DNA of 64,000 bases from Flavobacteriaceae bacterium. Lineage in GTDB: Bacteria; Bacteroidota; Bacteroidia; Flavobacteriales; Flavobacteriaceae. The notes beneath the pieces are model-generated. The model had not been told where the DNA came from. It ran no database searches and saw nothing but the letters and a program-made list of their open reading frames with translations. The stretch covers positions 248,001 through 312,000 of the forward strand of contig JANQSO010000005.1 in assembly GCA_028284005.1 (NCBI GenBank), in the 5' to 3' direction. Made by a program: the position numbers and the translations under genes. Shown piece by piece: positions 56,288 to 62,800 of this stretch. How positions within the stretch are numbered: position 1 is the first letter of the stretch; each line of letters opens with the position of its first letter.

Positions 56288-57901
56288 TTAGGGGTTTATT
56301 CCGGCATATTTGATCCCGGTTAAATGATTCATATCCAAACTAAAGGTGGAAAGGTCGTTATGATTAAATTTCGAAATGTCATTATAGCCACAGGCTCTGG
56401 AAATTACTTTGATCAAATCATTAGTAGCATTAAAGTAATTGTAAAGTTGTTTTGCAGAAGAATCAATGATCAACCTGTTCCTAAGCGATTCTTTTTGTGT
56501 AGCAATTCCAACAGGGCAGTTGTTACTTCCGCAGGCGCGCATTCCCAAACAACCAATAGCTTGTAAGGCCGAATTGGATACGGCAACAGCATCTGCTCCA
56601 AGCATCAATGCTTTGGCAAAATCTTCCGCAATACGAAGACCTCCTGTAATAATAAGAGTGATATCCGTTGCTCCTACCTTATCAAGGTACTTTCTTGCAC
56701 GGGCCAATGCCGGAATGGTTGGAACATTAATATTGTCACGTAAAATAGTAGGTGCAGAGCCCGTTCCTCCACCCCGTCCATCGAGAATGATATAATCTAC
56801 ACCTACATCCAGCGCAAATTGAATATCCTTCTCTACATGACTTGCAGCGATCTTAAATCCAATTGGAATCCCTCCGGTATGTTTCCTTACTTTTTCTGCA
56901 AATGCCTTAAAATCGTTCACCCCGTGAAAATTAGGGAAAGTTGCCGGTGATATTGCTGTTTCTCCTTCGGAAAGTCCTCTAACCGAAGCTATTTCCTTAC
57001 TTACTTTATTTCCTGGCAAATGCCCTCCTGTTCCTGTTTTAGCTCCCTGACCGCCCTTAAAATGAAAAGCCTGTACGTGGTCTAATTTGTCCCACGAAAA
57101 TCCAAATTGCGCAGAAGCTAACTCATAAAAATATTTGCTGTTATTTTCCTGTTCCTGAGGAAGCATTCCTCCTTCTCCTGAGCAGATTCCTGTTCCGGCC
57201 AACTCTGCTCCTTTAGATAAAGCAATTTTTGCTTCTCGTGAAAGAGCACCAAAACTCATATCACTTACAAATAATGGAATATCGATCACAAGTGGCTTTT
57301 TAGCCTTGGGGCCAATGACTACTTTTGTGGCAACTTCTTCTTCGTCTAACAACGGCCTGTTTGCCAATTGCGCTGGTAAAAATTGAATATCACTCCACTT
57401 GGGCAACGTATTTCTATCTACCCCCATAGAAGCTGAAAAACCATGATGCCCCAAATTCTTTAAACCATTCTTTGCCAGTTCCTTTATATATCCTGTATAA
57501 GGTTCGGTGTCTTCCGGGTGCGTATCTGCATAGGCTCCTAAATATTCGTTCCGGTTAAAAGGTTGAGGATGGTCTGCCAGGAATTGTTCAATTTCTACTT
57601 CATCTATATATAGATCATCCCCTTCTATCTTAGTACTAAACTTATGCAGGATCTCTTTATTATTATATTCTGAAACTCCGGTATCGTAACGATAATCCCA
57701 GCCATGAACTCCGCAAATAATATTATCCCCATCAATATGACCATCGGCCATAAGAGCTCCTCGGTGCAGGCATCTACCGTACAATACCGAGACTTCATCA
57801 TCAAACTTCACAATGACCAGGTCAAGTCCGTTCACAAGTGCATGTGTAGGTTGCCTGTCTTTTAAATCACTAAGCTGAGTAATAATTAATGGTTTTTTCA
57901 T
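56288..57901 (-). CDS. Rieske domain fused to glutamate synthase-like FMN domain
   Basis: A 537-residue fusion. Residues ~1-110 are a Rieske 2Fe-2S domain (GRCLHRGALMADGHIDGD and IICGVHGWDYRYDTG supply the ligands). The remainder matches the glutamate synthase FMN-binding core: VSDMSFGALSREAKIALSKG, GTGICSGEGGMLPQEQENNS, AFHFKGGQGAKTGTGGHLPG, VDYIILDGRGGGTGSAPTIL and the 3Fe-4S Cys motif CLGMRACGSNNCPVGIATQ. The glutaminase domain of GltB is absent, so ammonia-dependent or non-amidotransferase chemistry is expected. It is second after the Crp-type gene and before the unknown protein. Confidence 0.87.
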   Translation of the reverse strand: MKKPLIITQLSDLKDRQPTHALVNGLDLVIVKFDDEVSVLYGRCLHRGALMADGHIDGDNIICGVHGWDYRYDTGVSEYNNKEILHKFSTKIEGDDLYIDEVEIEQFLADHPQPFNRNEYLGAYADTHPEDTEPYTGYIKELAKNGLKNLGHHGFSASMGVDRNTLPKWSDIQFLPAQLANRPLLDEEEVATKVVIGPKAKKPLVIDIPLFVSDMSFGALSREAKIALSKGAELAGTGICSGEGGMLPQEQENNSKYFYELASAQFGFSWDKLDHVQAFHFKGGQGAKTGTGGHLPGNKVSKEIASVRGLSEGETAISPATFPNFHGVNDFKAFAEKVRKHTGGIPIGFKIAASHVEKDIQFALDVGVDYIILDGRGGGTGSAPTILRDNINVPTIPALARARKYLDKVGATDITLIITGGLRIAEDFAKALMLGADAVAVSNSALQAIGCLGMRACGSNNCPVGIATQKESLRNRLIIDSSAKQLYNYFNATNDLIKVISRACGYNDISKFNHNDLSTFSLDMNHLTGIKYAGINP

Positions 57902-57933
57902 AGTGTTGGTTATTGTTATAAAATTGATAAAAA

Positions 57934-58596
57934 TTAGGCTCTTAGAGGAATTGATATTTTTTCGGAATCATATTCCAAATACCCATTTATTCGTAGTAAA
58001 CTAAGTGTATTACTTACAGTTTGTCTCGAAGTGTTAGTAAGATTGGCTATGTCCTTATGTGATAATAATTTTTTAGCCACGACCCTATCATTTTCAATCT
58101 TACCAAAATCGGTAACAAAATCTGTTATAAATTCAGTGATCCTTGTTGCACTGTCTTTATAGAGCAGGTCATGAAGACGACGTTCCAGCTTCTTAATACG
58201 AAGACCATATATTTTTAGAACTCCATTTTTAAGAGATTTATGATCTTCCATTATCTTTTCCATCTGCTCGGACCTGATATAACATATAATGCAGTCCTCA
58301 AGGGCATAAGCAGTTTCTTCGGCTGCGGCTTCACTATCGTAAAGTGATAACTCTCCAAAAATATTTCCTTTTTTTACCACATACTTCACTGTATTGTTGG
58401 TATTGTTTACAATCTTAACGGTTCCTTTTTTTAGAAAAAAAACCCTTTTATCGTCATTATCAACAGAAATAATAGGGAGGCCTTTATCTATATTTTTCAT
58501 CTCAAGGATCTTGCACATTTTCATCATTGTGGGCCTGCCCAATTTTTTAAATAGATTGAAGCCTTCCAGAAACCAATATTTAGTTAATGTGTTCAA
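57934..58596 (-). CDS. Crp/Fnr family transcriptional regulator
   Basis: A 220-residue regulator. An N-terminal cyclic-nucleotide-binding-type beta-barrel (about 25-130: FFLKKGTVKIVNNTNNTVKY, VVKKGNIFGELSLYDSEAA) leads into a long dimer helix and a C-terminal winged helix (LLSHKDIANLTNTSRQTVSN, TLSLLRINGYLEYDSEKI). No N-terminal Cys cluster as in Fnr is evident, so iron-sulfur sensing is not supported. It is the first gene of the leftward Rieske operon (32 bases to the next gene) and faces the injection-system operon, so it could control either. Confidence 0.87.
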   Translation of the reverse strand: MNTLTKYWFLEGFNLFKKLGRPTMMKMCKILEMKNIDKGLPIISVDNDDKRVFFLKKGTVKIVNNTNNTVKYVVKKGNIFGELSLYDSEAAAEETAYALEDCIICYIRSEQMEKIMEDHKSLKNGVLKIYGLRIKKLERRLHDLLYKDSATRITEFITDFVTDFGKIENDRVVAKKLLSHKDIANLTNTSRQTVSNTLSLLRINGYLEYDSEKISIPLRA

Positions 58597-59024
58597 AAAA
58601 GAGATTTTTATTATGACACTTAAAAGTACTGTTTTTTATGCTGGAACAATTGATCATATTTTTAAAAACTTACTCTGGGCGACACCTGTTGGAATTTTTC
58701 AGCATCATAAATTTCATTAAAAAAGATATGGAATTAGACTGTTTCGGTTTCAGTCATAGGAACTAAGTCGTATCAATATTAAGAGTAGCTTTGCTTTATA
58801 AAGCTCCTTTTTTTGAAACCAACTTGACCTTTATCAAATAGTCTTTCACTTGGTTCTTAATAAATTACGTATAAATACCTATTTGATTTTCCCGAGTTTC
58901 TTTCTAATCTTATTATCTCAAATCTATCTACAAAAACAGTTACTGTTTCAAAAGTAGAATCTGGCAATTTGTTGTTATTCTTTTTGATTATTGTTCGAAG
59001 TATTTTGATTTAAAAAAAGTATTA
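58597..59024. other. Intergenic region between the Crp-type gene and the injection-system operon
   Basis: A 428-base AT-rich region that should contain divergent promoters. It holds three ACTGTTT copies (58628-58634, 58738-58744 and 58942-58948). The last belongs to a perfect palindrome, and the second starts an inverted repeat GACTG/CAGTC with 9 bases between arms. No convincing gene or RNA is seen, and no strong TTTG/TAnnTTTG pair could be fixed. Confidence 0.5.
58934..58948. promoter_or_regulatory. Palindromic operator candidate upstream of the injection-system operon
   Basis: AAACAGT-T-ACTGTTT is a perfect dyad (7-bp arms, 1-base centre) 76 bases upstream of the GH18-like gene. The position suits a regulator binding site. 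The Crp/Fnr-type protein encoded next door is a candidate, although the sequence is not a classical CRP or FNR box. Confidence 0.4.
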
Positions 59025-60851
59025 ATGCGTTTATACCCAAAAATAAAATCTGCGGTATTATATACTCTTCTAACAATTTGTTGGTTTGGCTCTCTTAATG
59101 CGGTTTTTTGCCAGGAAGATTCAACTAAGACTGTTAAAAAAGAGGAGAGCACTTTCAAAAAAGACCTCACGGCTATTGAAAAACTGTTGTCCTTTAAAAA
59201 TTTCTTCCATAATGACAACCCAGCGGCATTGGCCAGAAAATATGTTCGGCGTCATAAAAAAATCCTTAGAAGAAAGTATGACTATCGTAATTCAATTAAT
59301 AAGAACGGCCCGAGTGCAGGTCCGTATAAACGGATCAACAGCAATAAATTGAACTACGAAGTGCTTGGATGGTACCCTTCATGGGATAAGGACCTACATA
59401 AAAATCTAAATTATTCTCTGCTTAAGACCATTGCCTATTTTTCGTACGAACTTGATCCTCATACCGGAAACCCAAAAACAATACATGATTGGGAAACCAC
59501 ACCGGTAATAGACTCGGCTAAAGTACATGGTAACAACGTATTGCTAACGGTTACCAATTTCGGAAATTCCAATAATAGGAAATTCTTAAAAAATAATTCA
59601 GCGGTACTAACACTTATCGACCAAATAAAACAGTTGCTAAAAAAACAAAATGCACAAGGTGTTTGTATTGATTTTGAAGGAGTTTTGAAGTCACAAAAAA
59701 ATGATTTCTCAAGTTTTATCACATTACTTAATCAGGAGTTAAAAAAAGTCAATAAAGATTATCTGATCTATCTTACAGTGCCTGCAGTAGACTGGGAAAA
59801 ATATCTGGATTTTGAAGTACTAATTCCTATTGTGGACCAGTTCGCCATTATGGGATATGATTATTACGGAATCTCCAGCAAGGCAGCCGGTCCGGTAGCT
59901 CCGTTAAACAGTGGAAAAATTTGGGACCCATATAACCTTACAACATCCGTAGATTTTTATCTGGCAAATAAAGTTCCTCCATCCCAATTGATCCTGGCCC
60001 TGCCCTTTTATGGATATATATGGAACACAAAAAGCGGGGAAAGGGGTTCCAAAGTAGAAAAAAATATTGGGCCAAGGACCTTCGACTATATAAAAACCGA
60101 GATGACCAATGCCAATGCAACTGCCAGATACGATTCTATTAGCCAGAGTGTATGGTATAGCTATATCATTGATGATAATGGAAAAAACCAATTTAGGCAA
60201 TGCTGGGTGGATAGTGAATATAGCATGTCTGCCAAACTCGATCTAATTAAAAATAAAGGAATCAATGGAATGGGTATTTGGGCACTGGGCTATGATAAAG
60301 GATATCCCGATTTCTGGAGGGCCATTGAAGTTAGTTTCTGTCGTGTCACTCCTCCTCCAAACAGAAATGAATCCGAAGGACATACCGGAGATACTAAAGG
60401 AAATACAGACGGCTCAGAACGGGAGCCGGATATTAATACCGATACAAGTGCAACAACACCTCCCAAAGATACCCCTCCCGGCACTCCTCCTGAAGAACAA
60501 AGCTTTTTGAGTAAGATATCGGCTATGCTTACAGATTTGGAAGGTTTGCTGGAAAAGATTTCAGATTATAAAAGCCTCCTGATTTTCGCTATGGCATTTG
60601 TGGTACTATTTGGAGGTGCCGGATTTATCATATCCATGTTCAAGTCCAATACCAGAATGTTCTTCTTTGGTAATAATGCTTTTACTGTGTATTACACAGC
60701 AATTGTATTGATTTTTCTACTGGTAATCTTAAGGTGGAAAAATATTATTGTAGAAAGATCAACGGCACTTATAGTAGGTTTTATTGTTGGTGCCATCGCT
60801 CTTTATTTTATAAGTAAAACGATCACCAAAATTCATAAGGATTTACCATGA
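59025..60851 (+). CDS. Exported, membrane-anchored GH18-like protein
   Basis: A 608-residue protein: signal peptide (1-30), then a GH18-type TIM barrel (about 110-445) with NYEVLGWYPSWDKDLHKNLN, NVLLTVTNFG, QFAIMGYDYYGIS, LILALPFYGYIWNT and GINGMGIWALGYDKGYPDFW. The catalytic loop reads QGVCIDFEGV (Q211 to V220): the terminal Asp and the acid Glu218 of DxxDxDxE are kept, while the first two Asp are Gln and Cys. A Pro/Thr/Glu-rich linker (450-510) precedes three membrane helices (about 537-600). The barrel should therefore face the periplasm. It opens the injection-system operon; murein or glycan cleavage to let the particle through is a plausible role, but unproven. The next gene overlaps by 4 bases. 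Confidence 0.83.
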   Translation: MRLYPKIKSAVLYTLLTICWFGSLNAVFCQEDSTKTVKKEESTFKKDLTAIEKLLSFKNFFHNDNPAALARKYVRRHKKILRRKYDYRNSINKNGPSAGPYKRINSNKLNYEVLGWYPSWDKDLHKNLNYSLLKTIAYFSYELDPHTGNPKTIHDWETTPVIDSAKVHGNNVLLTVTNFGNSNNRKFLKNNSAVLTLIDQIKQLLKKQNAQGVCIDFEGVLKSQKNDFSSFITLLNQELKKVNKDYLIYLTVPAVDWEKYLDFEVLIPIVDQFAIMGYDYYGISSKAAGPVAPLNSGKIWDPYNLTTSVDFYLANKVPPSQLILALPFYGYIWNTKSGERGSKVEKNIGPRTFDYIKTEMTNANATARYDSISQSVWYSYIIDDNGKNQFRQCWVDSEYSMSAKLDLIKNKGINGMGIWALGYDKGYPDFWRAIEVSFCRVTPPPNRNESEGHTGDTKGNTDGSEREPDINTDTSATTPPKDTPPGTPPEEQSFLSKISAMLTDLEGLLEKISDYKSLLIFAMAFVVLFGGAGFIISMFKSNTRMFFFGNNAFTVYYTAIVLIFLLVILRWKNIIVERSTALIVGFIVGAIALYFISKTITKIHKDLP

Positions 60852-61171
60852 GTAGTGCACTGGCAAAAGAAAAAGAGGCTTTGGCCAAGGAAGAAGGGAA
60901 GTTGAAAAAACTTTTGGCTGCCGTTAAAAAATTTATGGCAAAAGAATTTTTATGGATCCTGTCTGCAGCATTATTGGCAATACCAATTGCATTAATAATG
61001 ACCTATATATTGGAAAAATATGCAGAGGATATCGTCACATATCTTAATCAATTTTTAAAAGGGAAGCCTCTCTTTATAGCTTCTTATGTTCTAAGTATAG
61101 CCGGTATTTATTTTACCAGGGCAGTTGTTGGTGCTATTGAAACTATGGTTAATACAGATAAAAGCAAGTAA
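60848..61171 (+). CDS. Small two-helix membrane protein of the injection-system operon
   Basis: A 107-residue protein. A Lys/Glu-rich helical N-terminus (KEKEALAKEEGKLKKLLAAV, about 7-26) is followed by a hydrophobic helix (WILSAALLAIPIALIMTYIL, about 36-55) and another (IASYVLSIAGIYFTRAVVGA, about 77-96). No family is recognised. It starts in the ATGA overlap with the GH18-like stop and is followed after 1 base by the DUF4255 gene, so it is part of the same unit. It may anchor the particle or the GH18-like protein at the membrane. Confidence 0.7.
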   Translation: MSSALAKEKEALAKEEGKLKKLLAAVKKFMAKEFLWILSAALLAIPIALIMTYILEKYAEDIVTYLNQFLKGKPLFIASYVLSIAGIYFTRAVVGAIETMVNTDKSK

Positions 61172-61172
61172 T

Positions 61173-61757
61173 ATGATCACAAAGGCGCTTACATTCTTAA
61201 CAGATTTTCTGAACCAGGCGGTCAAAACCTCTCTTGGTATGGACAAAAACACTGTAATTGCAAGTAGCTTAATAAATCCCGATGGGACAATAGCAGAAAA
61301 TGTAGAAAACAAGGTTGTCATTTCTGTTATTAATATGGAACATGAAACGTATAGAAAATCACTTGACAATTATAAAAAGGACGAAAACAATACGTATGGA
61401 AAAGTTGCACCTCCCGTATACCTTAATCTGTACCTGTTGATATCGGCAAATTTCGATTCAGATAACTACCTGGAAGCATTTAAAAGACTTTCGGCAGTGA
61501 TAACCGCTTTGCAGGCGAACCCATATTTCACAAAACAAGAGAACCCGGCAATGCAAAGCCCATTAACAAAACTGACTTTAGAAATATTCAACATTCCTAT
61601 CACAGAACTCAGTCATATCTGGAGCGGGATAGGCGCAAAATATGTTCCATCCATTGTTTATAAAATGCGGATGATCACGATACAGAAAGAAGTTATTAAA
61701 AAAGAGGTTCCGGCGATTACAGGTTTAGGCAAAAAATTAAACCCGAAACAGAATTAA
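61173..61757 (+). CDS. DUF4255 (Pvc16-like) contractile injection system protein
   Basis: A 194-residue protein of the DUF4255/Pvc16_N family, which in eCIS particles forms the cap or terminator at the distal end of the sheath-tube assembly. Features are MITKALTFLTDFLNQAVKTS, KVVISVINMEHETYRKSLDN, APPVYLNLYLLISANFDSDN, YLEAFKRLSAVITALQANPY and LTLEIFNIPITELSHIWSGI, all in the family order. I start at the ATG at 61173 because a longer frame from 61125 overlaps the upstream gene. It is followed after 1 base by the next gene of the operon. Confidence 0.9.
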   Translation: MITKALTFLTDFLNQAVKTSLGMDKNTVIASSLINPDGTIAENVENKVVISVINMEHETYRKSLDNYKKDENNTYGKVAPPVYLNLYLLISANFDSDNYLEAFKRLSAVITALQANPYFTKQENPAMQSPLTKLTLEIFNIPITELSHIWSGIGAKYVPSIVYKMRMITIQKEVIKKEVPAITGLGKKLNPKQN

Positions 61758-61758
61758 A

Positions 61759-62784
61759 ATGAACGTACATTATCATAACTGGTTAACTATTGAAGTATTG
61801 AACAACTACTTCAAAGAAGGTGTGTGCCCTGTTACTAAACTCGTTCCATTTTCTGAAACTGCTAAAAAGCTACGGAATTATGATATTCTAATTCAGAAAA
61901 AGAAAAATCTGTTTTCATTTCATTCTGCGGGTCCTGAGCCAACTAGCTTTGATGCATCTTCTCAATTTTCAAACCTGAATGACTTGTATTTTCAACTGAA
62001 AATAGAAGACTCTTTGTTTTCAAATTATACCAACCTGCCTGCAATTCCTCCACAACAGATGTATTATTTTAAAAATTCTGAAAATAGTACTACGCTTCAG
62101 GCCGGTGAAAATATAACTGCTGAAGATCTGGTTCCAATAAGGCAAACAACTTTACCAATTTCCCCTCCGGATGACAACAATTTGGTTGAAATAAAAAATG
62201 CCCAGGGAGTTACCATTCAGAAAGAACCGGATTCAGAAAAAAAATATCCGCCCATCAATCCGGCCTACCTGGTAAGTGGTAATTACCAGCTTTGGGTCAA
62301 TGGGCAACAAATAGAAACATTTTATCATTTTGATACGGTGTTTTCAGAAAAGTGTATCGGAGTTGTGCATATCAATATCCCACAATTGGTCAATACTACA
62401 CAAGAAACGGTAAAACTAACGCTCCAATTCAAAGCTAGGTTTGTGTACTGGCAGTATCAGGTAGTTCTTCCAAAGTTATGGACCGTGACAAAGAAAATCG
62501 TGAATTTGACCGTTCAAAATGAAGAAAAGTTTACCTCCCCTCCAGTAGAAGAGCAAATTACAGGCGGGCGGACAGCATCCATATTTACATCATCCACTCC
62601 CTTACAATTAGAAGAGTCTCTTTCTACCTACCCTCAATTATCCCTAACCTATATTGATAGTCGGGTGAACCGAAAAGCCGATCTGTTAATCGACCTCCCC
62701 AATCCCAGCGCAGAACAATTAAAAACAATTAATCCTGAAGAGAATGAAAATGCATTCTGTTCAACAACTATAATATATGTCTAA
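61759..62784 (+). CDS. Unrecognised protein between DUF4255 and sheath genes
   Basis: A 341-residue protein without a recognised family, signal peptide or membrane helix. The N-terminal 100 residues have an unusual YHNWLTIEVLNNYFKEGVCP start. The middle is Pro-rich (LPAIPPQQMYYFKNSENS, TTLPISPPDDNNLVEI), and the last 120 residues look beta-rich (NYQLWVNGQQIETFYHFDTV, LTLQFKARFVYWQYQVVLPK). It lies 1 base after DUF4255 and 16 bases before the sheath, so it is almost certainly a structural or accessory part of the injection system, possibly a cap, adaptor or fibre-like component. Confidence 0.7.
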   Translation: MNVHYHNWLTIEVLNNYFKEGVCPVTKLVPFSETAKKLRNYDILIQKKKNLFSFHSAGPEPTSFDASSQFSNLNDLYFQLKIEDSLFSNYTNLPAIPPQQMYYFKNSENSTTLQAGENITAEDLVPIRQTTLPISPPDDNNLVEIKNAQGVTIQKEPDSEKKYPPINPAYLVSGNYQLWVNGQQIETFYHFDTVFSEKCIGVVHINIPQLVNTTQETVKLTLQFKARFVYWQYQVVLPKLWTVTKKIVNLTVQNEEKFTSPPVEEQITGGRTASIFTSSTPLQLEESLSTYPQLSLTYIDSRVNRKADLLIDLPNPSAEQLKTINPEENENAFCSTTIIYV

Positions 62785-62800
62785 CTTAAAATAGAAAATT

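Noticed and set aside
58620-58700. An FNR or CRP box in the divergent region
   Set aside because: TTGAT-like fragments are present, but no TTGAT-N4-ATCAA or TGTGA-N6-TCACA dyad is complete, so only the ACTGTTT dyad is reported.
58394-58720. A 108-residue plus-strand frame opposite the Crp-type gene
   Set aside because: Antisense to the Crp/Fnr regulator with no domain and an unlikely composition; treated as shadow.
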